NCBI RefSeq assembly: GCF_000719475.1 | Contig: NZ_JOGO01000007.1 | Span: 1-64,000, forward strand | Length of the DNA: 64,000 nt | From: Streptomyces sp. NRRL F-5630 | GTDB taxonomy: Bacteria > Actinomycetota > Actinomycetes > Streptomycetales > Streptomycetaceae | Direction of reading: 5' to 3' | In this document: positions 17,690 through 25,886 of the stretch, one piece after another | Numbering within the stretch: position 1 is the first letter of the stretch | Layout: each line of letters begins with the position of its first letter | Notes under the pieces: model-generated | The model's input: the letters and a program-made list of their open reading frames with translations, nothing else | Told to the model about the DNA's origin: nothing | Databases searched by the model: none | Program-made: the position numbers and the translations under genes

Positions 17690-17751
17690 GCGGGGAAGTC
17701 TGGCGGGCGCGCGGGGCCCGGGACGGGAGCACACGCGGGACCGCGCGCGCT

Positions 17752-18396
17752 TCAGGCGGTGCGCGGCGGCAGTTCCCCGTACTGCCGCTCGAAGCCGTCG
17801 AGCAGTGCGCGCAGCCCCGTCGCGAAGGCGCGTTCGTCGACCGTGCCGCCCCGTCCGGCGAGGAGGTGGGCCTGGCCGAGGTGCGGGTAGTCGGCCGGGT
17901 CGTAGGCGTTCTCGTCGGGGACGAAGCCGCCCGCGAAGGAGCCGAGGGCCGAGCCCACCACGTACCAGCGCAGCGCCGCCCCGATCGAGGTCGCCTGCGC
18001 GGGCGGCCAGCCCGCCTCCGTGAGCGCCCCGAAGACCGCGTCCGCGAGACGCAGCGCCGCCGGGCGGCGCCCCGGCCCGCGCGCGAGGACGGGGGCGAGG
18101 TGGGGGTGGCGGGCGAGCGCGGCGCGGTAGGAGCGGGCCCAGTCGTCGAGCGCGGCGCGCCAGGGGCGGCCGTCCTCGAACATCGACAGGTCGACCTGCG
18201 CGCTCACCGAGTCGGCGACGGCGTCGAGCAGTTCGTCCTTCGTGCCGAAGTGGTTGTAGAGCGAGGGCCCGCTCACACCGAGTTCGGCCGCGAGCCTGCG
18301 CGTGGACAGCGCCGCGAGCCCCTCCGCGTCGACGAGCGCGCGAGCGGCTTCGACGATGCGCCCCGTGCTCAGGAGGGGCTTGCGCGGTCGGGCCAT
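17752..18396 (-). CDS. TetR-family repressor of the alcohol/acyl-CoA dehydrogenase module
   Basis: The 214-residue protein has an N-terminal TetR helix-turn-helix (STRRLAAELGVSGPSLYNHFGTKDELL, residues about 32-56) and a C-terminal TetR_C-like ligand domain (WARSYRAALARHPHLAPVL, then YVVGSALGSFAGG). Start MARPRKPLL is used; a second ATG three codons earlier is possible. It is divergent from an acyl-CoA dehydrogenase gene, with the palindrome at 18425-18441 between them and a copy of it before the alcohol dehydrogenase at 15912. It likely represses all three units until an acyl or alcohol ligand binds. Confidence 0.88.
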   Translation of the reverse strand: MARPRKPLLSTGRIVEAARALVDAEGLAALSTRRLAAELGVSGPSLYNHFGTKDELLDAVADSVSAQVDLSMFEDGRPWRAALDDWARSYRAALARHPHLAPVLARGPGRRPAALRLADAVFGALTEAGWPPAQATSIGAALRWYVVGSALGSFAGGFVPDENAYDPADYPHLGQAHLLAGRGGTVDERAFATGLRALLDGFERQYGELPPRTA

Positions 18397-18424
18397 GCGG
18401 CACATAGTAGGGCCGGGACGCTAA

Positions 18425-18441
18425 AACTAGCGGTGCTAATT
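18425..18441. promoter_or_regulatory. Putative TetR operator between tetR and acyl-CoA dehydrogenase
   Basis: AACTAGCGGTGCTAATT forms a palindrome with 7-base arms and one mismatch, and matches the site at 15781-15797 in 13 of 17 positions. It lies between divergent tetR and acyl-CoA dehydrogenase genes, 30 bases before the latter, where it could block transcription both ways. Confidence 0.75.
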
Positions 18442-18471
18442 AAAGTGCTCGTGGAACGGTGGAGGCACGGC

Positions 18472-19623
18472 GTGGACCTGCGGCTGAGCGAGGAACAGGA
18501 AGCGGCCCGCCGCCTGGCGCGGGACTTCGTGGAGCGCGAGGTGGTCCCGTACGCGCGCGAGTGGGACCGGGCCGAGAGCGTGGACCGCGGGATCGTCGCG
18601 AAGCTCGGCGAGGTCGGCTTCCTGGGCCTGACGCTCGACGAGGAGTACGGGGGCAGCGGCGGCGACCACCTCACGTACTGCCTCGTGACGGAGGAACTGG
18701 GCCGCGCCGACTCCTCGGTGCGCGGCATCGTCTCCGTCTCGCTCGGGCTCGTCGCGAAGACGCTCGCCGCGTGGGGCGACGAGGAACAGAAGCGGCGCTG
18801 GCTCCCGGGGCTGACGTCCGGGCGGTCCGTGGGCTGCTTCGCGCTCACCGAGCCCGGCACCGGGTCGGACGCGGGCGCGCTCACGACGCGGGCCGTGCGC
18901 GACGGGGACGACTGGCTCCTGACCGGCGGCAAGATGTTCATCACGAACGGCACGTGGGCCGACCTGGCCCTCGTCTTCGCCCGCTCGAACGACGCGCCCG
19001 GGCACAAGGGCGTCTCCGCCTTCCTCGTCCCCACCGACACCCCGGGATTCGAGCGCCGCACCCTGCACGGAAAGCTCGGCCTGCGCGGCCAGGCGACCGC
19101 CGAACTCGCCCTCGACGGGGTGCGTGTGCCCGGTTCCGCGCTGCTCGGTCCGGAGGGCAAGGGCTTCTCGGTCGCGATGTCCGCGCTCGCCAAGGGGCGC
19201 ATGTCGGTCGCGGCGGGCTGCGTCGGCATCGCGCAGGCCGCGCTCGACGCCGCGCTCGGCTACGCCACGCGGCGCGAGCAGTTCGGCAAGCCCGTCGCGG
19301 GCCACCAGCTCGTGCAGGAACTCCTCGCCGACATCGCCCTCGACGTCGACGCGGCCCGCCTGCTGACCTGGCGCGTCGCCGACCTCGTCGACAGGGGCGA
19401 GCCCTTCACGGGCGCCGCCTCCCGCGCCAAGCTCTTCGCCTCCGAGGCCGCCGTCCGGGCCGCGAACAACGCGCTCCAAGTGCACGGCGGCTACGGCTAC
19501 ATCGACGAGTACCCGGTGGGCAAGCTCCTGCGCGACGCCCGCGTCATGACCCTCTACGAGGGCACGAGCCAGATCCAGAAGCTCCTCATCGGGAGGGAAC
19601 TGACGGGGATCTCGGCTTTCTGA
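18472..19623 (+). CDS. Acyl-CoA dehydrogenase
   Basis: The 383-residue flavoprotein has the family signatures CFALTEPGTGSDAG near residue 125 and QFGKPVAGHQLVQELLADI near 285, and the catalytic glutamate in LYEGTSQIQ near residue 365, the short/medium-chain layout. It should introduce the alpha-beta double bond in an acyl-CoA in the cytosol, passing electrons to ETF. GTG 18472 lies 8 bases after GGAGG. It is divergent from the TetR repressor, with the operator between them, and is followed by a strong terminator. Confidence 0.93.
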   Translation: MDLRLSEEQEAARRLARDFVEREVVPYAREWDRAESVDRGIVAKLGEVGFLGLTLDEEYGGSGGDHLTYCLVTEELGRADSSVRGIVSVSLGLVAKTLAAWGDEEQKRRWLPGLTSGRSVGCFALTEPGTGSDAGALTTRAVRDGDDWLLTGGKMFITNGTWADLALVFARSNDAPGHKGVSAFLVPTDTPGFERRTLHGKLGLRGQATAELALDGVRVPGSALLGPEGKGFSVAMSALAKGRMSVAAGCVGIAQAALDAALGYATRREQFGKPVAGHQLVQELLADIALDVDAARLLTWRVADLVDRGEPFTGAASRAKLFASEAAVRAANNALQVHGGYGYIDEYPVGKLLRDARVMTLYEGTSQIQKLLIGRELTGISAF

Positions 19624-19643
19624 GCGGCGGCGGCGCACAGGCT

Positions 19644-19667
19644 GGGCCGCCCCAGGAGGGGCGGCCC
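19644..19667 (+). terminator. Terminator hairpin after acyl-CoA dehydrogenase
   Basis: A perfect 10-bp stem (GGGCCGCCCC/GGGGCGGCCC) with a 4-base loop lies 21 bases after the stop codon. Confidence 0.8.
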
Positions 19668-19885
19668 CGGAGGGGGGATACAGGCGCCGCACACATCGCC
19701 CGCCACGACCCCGCACGGGCGGCCCGCCGGACGCGGGGACACGAGCGGGCCCGGCACGTCCACCCACGCGGTTACGGCGCCCCCGGAGGCGCGGGTACGG
19801 GCGCACCGGTCCCCGGCCTCGTGCTCACTCCCGTATGAGTAGCCGCGCGGATGTCCCCCGGGGCTCCGCGCGGCACGCTCGTGCC

Positions 19886-20167
19886 ATGACCGACACACCC
19901 GCCAAGGCCGGGCCCACCGGGGCCTATTTCGGCCAGGCCATCGCCTCCTTCGCCGTCGCGCTCGTCGCCACGGCACTCGGTATCCTCCGGCTCGAAGCGG
20001 ACGCGTGGGTACGGGGTTTCCTCGCCGTCGCCGTCCTCTTCCTCGTCACCTCCGCTTTCACCCTCGCCAAGGTCATCCGCGACCGGCAGGAGGCGGACCA
20101 GCTCATCAACCGCGTCGACCAGGCCCGCGTCGACAAGCTCCTCGCGGCGAACGACCCCTTCCACTGA
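19886..20167 (+). CDS. YiaA/YiaB-type two-helix inner membrane protein
   Basis: The 93-residue protein has two membrane helices (FGQAIASFAVALVATALGILRL and WVRGFLAVAVLFLVTSAFTLAKVI) followed by a conserved cytosolic RDRQEADQLINRVDQARVDKLL tail, the YiaAB two-helix pattern. Function is unknown in the family. The ATG at 19886 (MTDTPAKAG) is used because it precedes the conserved part; there is no strong ribosome site and an ATG 17 codons upstream is possible. Confidence 0.8.
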   Translation: MTDTPAKAGPTGAYFGQAIASFAVALVATALGILRLEADAWVRGFLAVAVLFLVTSAFTLAKVIRDRQEADQLINRVDQARVDKLLAANDPFH

Positions 20168-20186
20168 GGCGGGCGGGGGGCGCCCG

Positions 20187-20203
20187 CTAAGCGCCCGCTC
20201 AGC
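20187..20203. promoter_or_regulatory. Putative TetR operator upstream of tetR (20258)
   Basis: CTAAGCGCCCGCTCAGC differs from the site at 21500-21516 in only two of 17 bases and resembles the TAAGCRCTTGCTTA-type operators bound by TetR regulators of acyl-CoA metabolism. It lies 55 bases before the TetR start, consistent with autorepression. Confidence 0.72.
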
Positions 20204-20257
20204 TTTGCGGTTAGGGTGTGTCTCCGTGAAGCGGTTCCGTACGGGAAGAGGTGGGCG

Positions 20258-20935
20258 ATGAGCGCGGCGCGGCGGCCCGAGGACGGACTGTCGGCCGGGG
20301 AGACCCCCGCCGGCGAGGCGGAGGACACGCCCTGGTCCGACGTGACGCCCGACGCGGCACGGCGCCTGCTCGTCGCCGCCGTGGAGGCGTTCGCCGAGCG
20401 CGGCTTCCACGCCACCACGACCCGCGACATCGCCGGGCGCGCGGGCATGAGCCCCGCCGCCCTCTACATCCACTACCGCACCAAGGAAGAGCTGCTCCAC
20501 CGGATCAGCCGGGTGGGGCACGACAAGTCCCTCGCCGTCCTGAGCGAGGCGGCCGAGGGGCCGGGCGGCGCGGCGCCACGCCTCGCCGAGGCCGTCCGGG
20601 CCTTCGTCCGCTGGCACGCCGCGCACCACACCACGGCCCGCATCGTCCAGTACGAACTCGACGCGCTCGACCCCGGGCACCGCGCCGAGATCGTCGCCCT
20701 GCGCCGCCGCACCGAGGCGGTCGTGCGCGGCGTCATCGAGGACGGTGTGCGCAGCGGGGCCTTCGACGTGCCGGACGTCCCGGGGACCACGCTCGCCGTG
20801 CTCTCGCTGTGCATCGACGTCGCCCGCTGGTTCAACGCGGCCGGGCGCCGCACCCCCGAGCAGATCGGGGACCTGTACGCGGACCTCGTGCTGCGGATGG
20901 TGGGGGCGGCGCCGGGGGAGGGCGGCGAGGAGTGA
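20258..20935 (+). CDS. TetR-family regulator of a MaoC hydratase gene
   Basis: This 225-residue TetR protein has a 30-residue acidic leader, the helix-turn-helix ATTTRDIAGRAGMSPAALYIHYRTKEELL (about residues 48-76) and a C-terminal helical ligand domain (FVRWHAAHHTTARIVQYELDAL). The ATG lies after GAAGAGGTGGGCG. Its gene faces the MaoC gene at 21011 tail to tail, and each of the two has one copy of the same 17-base palindrome in its promoter. Likely ligand is a CoA thioester or fatty acid. Confidence 0.88.
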   Translation: MSAARRPEDGLSAGETPAGEAEDTPWSDVTPDAARRLLVAAVEAFAERGFHATTTRDIAGRAGMSPAALYIHYRTKEELLHRISRVGHDKSLAVLSEAAEGPGGAAPRLAEAVRAFVRWHAAHHTTARIVQYELDALDPGHRAEIVALRRRTEAVVRGVIEDGVRSGAFDVPDVPGTTLAVLSLCIDVARWFNAAGRRTPEQIGDLYADLVLRMVGAAPGEGGEE

Positions 20936-21010
20936 GCGGCCCGGGGGCGGGCGGCGCGGAGTGAGCGACTGGAGGGCGCGCGGTGCCCCGGAAGTGCCCC
21001 GGAGGCCGCC

Positions 21011-21475
21011 TCAGAGGTAGAAGCGGCTCACCGACTCCGCGACGCACACCGGCTTCTCGCCGCCCTCGCGCTCCACGGTGAAGGCGACCGTGACCTGGAG
21101 CCCGCCCGTCACGTCGCTCACGTCCGTCACCGTGCCCGTCGCCCGCAGCCGGGAGCCCACCGGGACCGGGGCGGGGAAGCGGACCTTGTTGGTGCCGTAG
21201 TTCACGCCCATCCTGACCCCCGCGAGGTCCATGAGCTGGGGCGCGAAGAGCGGCAGCAGCGAGAGCGTGAGATAGCCGTGCGCGATCGTCGTGCCGAACG
21301 GGGACTCCTTCGCCGCGCGCTCCGGCTCCACATGGATCCACTGGTGGTCCCCGGTCGCCTCCGCGAACAGGTCGACGCGCCGCTGGTCGATCTCGATCCA
21401 GTCGGTGTACCCGAGCCGCTCCCCGACCGCGCCCTTCAGCTCCTCCGGTGAGGAGAAGACCCTCGGCTCCGCCAT
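21011..21475 (-). CDS. MaoC-like (R)-specific enoyl-CoA hydratase
   Basis: The 154-residue protein has the hot-dog hydratase-2 motif with Asp and His catalytic residues in TGDHQWIHVEPERA near residue 43, followed by AHGYLTLSLLP and the VRFPAPVPVGSRLR strand. It should hydrate trans-2-enoyl-CoA to (R)-3-hydroxyacyl-CoA. ATG 21475 is preferred because GGAAGG lies 8 bases upstream; a GTG three codons before sits too close to that site. The operator at 21500-21516 overlaps its promoter region. Confidence 0.88.
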   Translation of the reverse strand: MAEPRVFSSPEELKGAVGERLGYTDWIEIDQRRVDLFAEATGDHQWIHVEPERAAKESPFGTTIAHGYLTLSLLPLFAPQLMDLAGVRMGVNYGTNKVRFPAPVPVGSRLRATGTVTDVSDVTGGLQVTVAFTVEREGGEKPVCVAESVSRFYL

Positions 21476-21499
21476 GACTGCCACCTTCCGCGAGTATGT

Positions 21500-21516
21500 C
21501 TAAGCGCTTGCTCAGC
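21500..21516. promoter_or_regulatory. Putative TetR operator upstream of maoC-like gene
   Basis: CTAAGCGCTTGCTCAGC, 24 bases before the MaoC start, is the second copy of the palindrome found before the TetR gene (15 of 17 identical). It also lies 64 bases before the GTG of soxR on the other strand. Confidence 0.72.
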
Positions 21517-21579
21517 ATTATGGGTGCGGGGCCCGCTGTCAACGGCCGTGGGCGCACGCGCTCCCGTACGCTGGGCCGG

Positions 21580-22047
21580 GTGCCGCAGATCCCGGAAACC
21601 GTGCAAGAACTCAGCGTCGGGCAGCTCTCCGCGCGCAGCGGGGCCGCCGTCTCCGCGCTCCACTTCTACGAGACCAAGGGGCTCATCACGAGCCGCCGCA
21701 CCTCGGGCAACCAGCGCCGCTACTCGCGCGACACCCTCCGCAGGGTCGCCTTCGTCCGCGCGGCGCAGCGCGTCGGCATCCCCCTCGCCACGATCCGCGA
21801 GGCGCTCGCCGACCTCCCCGAGGAGCGCACCCCGACGGAGGAGGACTGGGCCCGCCTCTCGGAACGCTGGCGCACCGAACTGGACGACCGCATCCGCCGC
21901 CTCCAGCTCCTGCGCGACCACCTCAGCGGCTGCATCGGCTGCGGCTGCCTGTCCCTGGAGACCTGCGTGCTCTCCAACCCGAACGACGTCTACGGCGAGC
22001 GGGGTGCCGGGTCCCAGCTGCTGCGGACGCGGCGGGAGGGGAAGTAG
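21580..22047 (+). CDS. soxR: Redox-sensing MerR-family activator SoxR
   Basis: The 155-residue protein has the MerR helix-turn-helix ([21 protein letters not shown], residues 11-31), the GNQRRY wing, the dimer helix, and the [2Fe-2S] cluster ligands C118-x2-C121-x-C123-x5-C129 that define SoxR. In Streptomyces SoxR responds to redox-active metabolites and turns on oxidoreductase and export genes. The start is a GTG (VPQIPE), matching the family start. None of the usual SoxR targets is adjacent with an obvious site. Confidence 0.95.
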   Translation: MPQIPETVQELSVGQLSARSGAAVSALHFYETKGLITSRRTSGNQRRYSRDTLRRVAFVRAAQRVGIPLATIREALADLPEERTPTEEDWARLSERWRTELDDRIRRLQLLRDHLSGCIGCGCLSLETCVLSNPNDVYGERGAGSQLLRTRREGK

Positions 22048-22287
22048 CGCGAGGGGGGCGGGCGAGGGGTGCGCGCGACGCGCTTTCGTCGCCCCGGCGC
22101 CACGCTGATCCCCGCCCCGCCGGGCAGGAGGGGGCCGTGTCTCTCTGCCCTGCCCGCGCCCCCCTGTGCGGGCAACTCCCCCTGTCGCGGCGCCTTCCGC
22201 CCCCCGTGAGGCGGGCGGCGAACGCGGCGGGCTCTCGCCGGTCAGGGCGGAGGCGACGAGGTGGCCCCCTTCGGCGTCGTCATTCCT

Positions 22288-23196
22288 TCACCGTGAGCCG
22301 TCCGGCCCCCCGGTGGTGCGGTCCGGGGAGGCGAGCCTGTCCCCGAGGACGTCGGCGAGCAGGTCGATCTGCCGCGGGTCGGTGGCATTGCCCACGAAGA
22401 CGAGTTCGTCGAGTCCGGCCGCTTCGTAGGCGGTGACGACGGCGTGGACCGCGTCGGCGGTGGTGGCCGCTGTGTCGATGACGGTCCGGACGTAGTCGGG
22501 GCCGGCGAAGGCGTAGTAGTCGGTGACGGCGCGGGCGAGGGACGGGCGCGCGTGGTCGCCGAGGGCGAACATCGCCGTGGCCCTGATGCGTGGACGTCCT
22601 TGCCTCCCGGCCTCCTTCCAGCGGTGGTGGAGGCGGGTGGCGAACGCGAGGAACTCCTCGATGTCTCCGTCGGTCCCGGCGATCCACCCCGTGCCGTGGG
22701 AGGCGACACGCCGCAGCGTCGCCTGGGAGGTGCCGCCGAACCACAGCGGCGGCCCGCCGGGGGTGACCGGCGCCGGACCCACCTCCTCCTCGCCCCGCCA
22801 GATGGCGGTGACGCGTTCCACCAGCGCGTCCAGGGCACGCCCGCGCGTACGGAAGTCCAGGTGGCTCGCCCGGTAGTCGTCCTCGCGGGCTCCGGGGGCG
22901 AGGCCGAGATGCAGCCGACCGGCGCCCGCGATCCGGTCCAAGGTCGCCGCGGCCTTGGCGAACAACGCGGGGTTGGCGTGCAGCGGGGCCAGCAGCACGC
23001 TGGTGACCAACCGGATGCGTTCGGTCGCCCCGGCTGCCGCCGCCAGTGTGATCAGGGGATCGGGGGTGGACCAGGCCAGGCGGTCACTGGCGATCAGCGA
23101 GGCGAACCCCCGCTCCTCGGCCCGCCGCGCCCACGTCAGCAACGTGCGCTCCTCGACCCCGGTGACGTGCCCCGGCAGCCCTACGCCTATCTCCAT
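22288..23196 (-). CDS. LLM-class (F420/FMN-dependent) oxidoreductase
   Basis: The 302-residue protein is a bacterial-luciferase-fold monooxygenase/oxidoreductase: N-terminal MEIGVGLPGHVTGV, LITLAAAAGATERIRLVTSVLL near 55, RLHLGLAPGAREDDY near 100, LWFGGTSQATLRRVA near 160. It should use reduced F420 or FMN; substrate unknown. ATG MEIGV follows GAAGAGG. It is downstream of an SDR gene (134-base gap) on the same strand and probably co-regulated by the divergent MarR. A second LLM-SDR pair with the same order lies at 31236-33078. Confidence 0.87.
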   Translation of the reverse strand: MEIGVGLPGHVTGVEERTLLTWARRAEERGFASLIASDRLAWSTPDPLITLAAAAGATERIRLVTSVLLAPLHANPALFAKAAATLDRIAGAGRLHLGLAPGAREDDYRASHLDFRTRGRALDALVERVTAIWRGEEEVGPAPVTPGGPPLWFGGTSQATLRRVASHGTGWIAGTDGDIEEFLAFATRLHHRWKEAGRQGRPRIRATAMFALGDHARPSLARAVTDYYAFAGPDYVRTVIDTAATTADAVHAVVTAYEAAGLDELVFVGNATDPRQIDLLADVLGDRLASPDRTTGGPDGSR

Positions 23197-23330
23197 GTGC
23201 CGCGCCTCTTCCTCGATGACGGCCGGGGTGGCGCGCGCCTTCCACCGCTGCCGCCTGTGTTGCGTCGGCGCGGTGGAAGGCGGCGGCCTCCGGCCTCCTT
23301 GACGTGGGTGGGGGGATTCCCGCTTCCGGC

Positions 23331-24068
23331 TCAGTTCTTGAGCGTGCCGCCGTACTCCTCCGGGACGAGGTCGGCCTGCGCGGCGCCGCTCCTGATCAGT
23401 TCGAGGATCGTGTCGGCGGCGCCCTCCGGCGACTGGGGCACCAGGCCGCTGTTGCCCTCCATCTCCAGCGCGCCCGCGACGTCGCCGCGCACCGTCCTGG
23501 CGAACTCGGTCTCGGTGATCGCCGGGAACATCATCGACACGGCGATGTTGTCGGCGGCGAGTTCGGCGCGGGCGACAGCCGAGAGCTTGGCGAGGGCGGC
23601 CTTGGAGGCGGAGTACGCGCCGGAGCCGGGCAGCGACGACCAGATGATCCCGGAGCCCACGTTCACGATGGCCCCGGCCCCCTGCCCGCGCATGTGCGGG
23701 AGGACCGCCTGCGTCACGGTCAGGGGAGCGATCACGTTGAGTTCGAGGACGGCCCGGAAGTCCGCGAGGTCGATGGCCTCGACGGTCGCCTGCAAGCCCT
23801 GCCCCGCGTTGTTCACCAGGACATCGATCCGCCCGAACTTCCCGATCGCGGCCTCGACGGCCGCCGTGACCTGGGCCTGGTCCGTCACGTCGCACGGCAC
23901 GGCCAGGGCCGAGGACTCGCCGAGTTCCTCGGCGAGCTGCCGGATGCGCTCCTCGCGGCGGGCGAGGAGCGCCACCCGGGCACCGGCACGGGAGGCGGCG
24001 CGGGCGGTGGCCGCTCCGATGCCCGACGACGCTCCGGTCACGACTACGACGGCTCCGCTGATGTCCAT
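23331..24068 (-). CDS. Short-chain dehydrogenase/reductase under MarR control
   Basis: This 245-residue classical SDR has TGASSGIG near residue 12, NNAGQG near 87, catalytic Ser in NVGSGI, and YSASK near 155. Sequence resembles broad-range NADP oxidoreductases. Ribosome site GAGGAA precedes the ATG. The gene is divergent from marR at 24195, with repeated GCTATCA sites between them, and the LLM oxidoreductase gene follows it. Confidence 0.9.
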   Translation of the reverse strand: MDISGAVVVVTGASSGIGAATARAASRAGARVALLARREERIRQLAEELGESSALAVPCDVTDQAQVTAAVEAAIGKFGRIDVLVNNAGQGLQATVEAIDLADFRAVLELNVIAPLTVTQAVLPHMRGQGAGAIVNVGSGIIWSSLPGSGAYSASKAALAKLSAVARAELAADNIAVSMMFPAITETEFARTVRGDVAGALEMEGNSGLVPQSPEGAADTILELIRSGAAQADLVPEEYGGTLKN

Positions 24069-24147
24069 GGGGGTTCCTCATCCATGAGTCGGTGGACTGC
24101 CTGAACGACGCCGCGGCCATCGAGGCGCGGGGCGTCCGCTGTTCAAT

Positions 24148-24176
24148 GCTATCAAGTGACAGCTATCAGGCAATAG
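24148..24176. promoter_or_regulatory. Putative MarR operator between SDR and marR
   Basis: Two direct copies of GCTATCARG (24148-24156 and 24162-24170, 14-base period) end in an inverted ATAG half (24173-24176). They lie in the divergent promoter region, 19-47 bases before marR, in an AT-richer patch. Candidate binding site for the MarR protein. Confidence 0.5.
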
Positions 24177-24194
24177 GAAAGGTATCCTCATGGC

Positions 24195-24659
24195 ATGAGT
24201 GATGTCGAAGCCGCCGGCCTCCATGAGCTGGCCGACCTGGTCTTCGCCGTGGGACGGCAGCTTCGGCCGCCCGCGGACCCCGCCTTCGAGCCGTGCACGC
24301 CGATCGAGATCGGCGTCATGCGGTTCATCCACAACCATCCCGGCACGTCCGCGCGCGCCGCGGCGGAGGCGACCCTGCTTCCGTCCAGCAACTTCAGCCG
24401 GGTGCTGCGCGGCCTGGAGAAGCGGGGGCTCGTGGACCGCGTCGTGGACGACCGCAACGCGCGGGGCGTGCGCCTCTATCCCACCGAGAAGGCCCACCGC
24501 AATCAGCGGATCCTCCGCGACAACTGGGACCGGACCCTCCGGGGCATCATCGACGACCCCGCCACCCTCGCGACCGTCAACGCCGCCCTCCGGCGCATCG
24601 AGGACGAACTCATCGCCCGGCGCGCGGGAGCGGACGCCGGGGGCGCGTCGACCGGCTAG
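24195..24659 (+). CDS. MarR-family regulator, stop codon at IS630 junction
   Basis: The 154-residue protein has a MarR winged helix fold (SARAAAEATLLPSSNFSRVLRGLEKRGLVDRVVDDRNARGVRLYPTEK, DNA-binding helix and wing). It is divergent from the SDR gene at 23331 and probably controls that gene and the LLM oxidoreductase. Its TAG stop occupies 24657-24659 and the IS630 inverted repeat begins at 24659, so the insertion hit the stop codon or replaced the original C-terminus. The present end (GASTG) may thus differ from the ancestral one. Confidence 0.85.
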   Translation: MSDVEAAGLHELADLVFAVGRQLRPPADPAFEPCTPIEIGVMRFIHNHPGTSARAAAEATLLPSSNFSRVLRGLEKRGLVDRVVDDRNARGVRLYPTEKAHRNQRILRDNWDRTLRGIIDDPATLATVNAALRRIEDELIARRAGADAGGASTG

Positions 24660-24684
24660 TGCTCTGACCGCATAGGTTCGCCGG
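24659..24684 (+). repeat. IS630 left inverted repeat
   Basis: Perfect 26-bp match to the reverse complement of 25861-25886. Its first base completes the TAG stop of the MarR gene. Confidence 0.9.
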
Positions 24685-24733
24685 GGTGGCGGTTGGATGT
24701 GGGGTGACGTCCGATCCGACCGCTGGAGGCGCG

Positions 24734-25855
24734 GTGGCCGAGCCTGTCCGTGTGCGCAGACTGACCGACCAGGAAGGGCAGCAGCTGCAGCAGATCGTGC
24801 GCCGGGGCAGGACGAGTTCGGTGCGCTACCGGCGTGCGATGATGCTGCTGGCCTCGGCCGGCGGGAACCGGGTGCCAGTGATCGCGCAGCTGGTGCAGGC
24901 CGACGAGGGCACCGTCCGGGACGTGATCCACCGGTTCAACGAGATCGGTCCTGCCTGCCTGGACCCTCGATGGGCGGGAGGCTGTCCCCGCCAACTCAGC
25001 CCTGATGACGAGGACTTCGTCGTTCAGATGGCCACCACCCGCCCCACCAAGCTCGGCCGGCCTTTCAGCCGCTGGTCACTGCGCAAACTCGTCGCCTGCC
25101 TGCGGAAAGTCCACGGCCGGGTGATCCGCATCGGCCGCGAGACGTTACGCGTCCCGCTCGCCCGCCACGGTGTCACCTTCCAGCGCACCAAGACCTGGAA
25201 GGAGTCCCCCGATCCGGAACGCGAGGCGAAGCTGGACGGGATCGAAAAGGTACTCGACCGCTTCCCGGACCGGGCGTTCGCCTTCGACGAGTCCGGCCCG
25301 CTCGGCATCCGGCCCACCGCAGGATCCGGCTGGGCCACGCGGAAGCATCCCGACCGGGTGCCGGCCACCTGCCACCGCACCCACGGGGTGCGCTACTTCC
25401 GCGGATGCCACTCGGTCGGCGACGACCGTCTGTGGGGCGTCAACCGCCGCAGGAAAGGTGCCGCGAACACGCGGGCCGCGCTGAAATCGATCCGCGCCGC
25501 CCGCCCGGACGGCGCACCGATCTACGTCATCCTCGACAACCTGTCCGCCCACAAGGGCACCGACATCCGCGGCTGAGCGAAGAAGAACAAGGTCGAGTTG
25601 TGCTTCACCCCGACCTACGCCTCTTGGGCCAACCCGATCGAAGCCCACTTCGGACCACTGAGGCAGTTCACCATCGCCAACTCCCACCACCCCAACCACG
25701 CCGTGCAGACCCGGGCGGTGCACGCCTACCTGCGCTGGCGCAACGCCGACACCCGCCACCCCGACGTCCTGCCCGCCGAACGTAAAGAACGCGCCCGCAT
25801 CCGCAGCGAGAAAGGCACCCGCTGGGGCGGACGCTCCCTCGTCGCTGCGGCCTGA
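24734..25855 (+). pseudogene. IS630-family transposase interrupted by an in-frame TGA
   Basis: The frame encodes an N-terminal helix-turn-helix (MLLASAGGNRVPVIAQLVQADEGTVRDVIHRF region), then the DDE catalytic domain with first Asp in FAFDESG and second Asp in VILDNLSAHK. At 25574-25576 a TGA stands where relatives have TGG (Trp), between DIRG and AKKNKVEL. The same frame continues to 25855 and carries the third catalytic acid in NPIEAHFG. The shortened product therefore lacks the Glu and should be inactive. GTG 24734 follows GGAGG. Confidence 0.88.
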
Positions 25856-25860
25856 ACAAC

Positions 25861-25886
25861 CCGGCGAACCTATGCGGTCAGAGCAC
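25861..25886 (-). repeat. IS630 right inverted repeat
   Basis: Perfect inverted copy of the left 26-bp end; the transposase stop is 5 bases upstream. Confidence 0.9.

Larger units (their letters stand above)
24659..25886 (+). mobile_element. IS630-family insertion sequence (1,228 bp)
   Basis: The element is bounded by perfect 26-bp inverted repeats (24659-24684 and 25861-25886, starting GTGCTCTGACC) and carries one transposase frame. The left flank ends in TA, the usual IS630 target, but the right flank is CA, so the expected TA duplication is not intact. The transposase has an in-frame stop, so the copy is probably immobile unless a related enzyme acts in trans. An inverted relic of the same element lies at 28970-29282. 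Confidence 0.9.

Noticed and set aside
24659..25886. Active insertion sequence
   Set aside because: In-frame TGA removes the third catalytic acid, so the copy should not transpose by itself.
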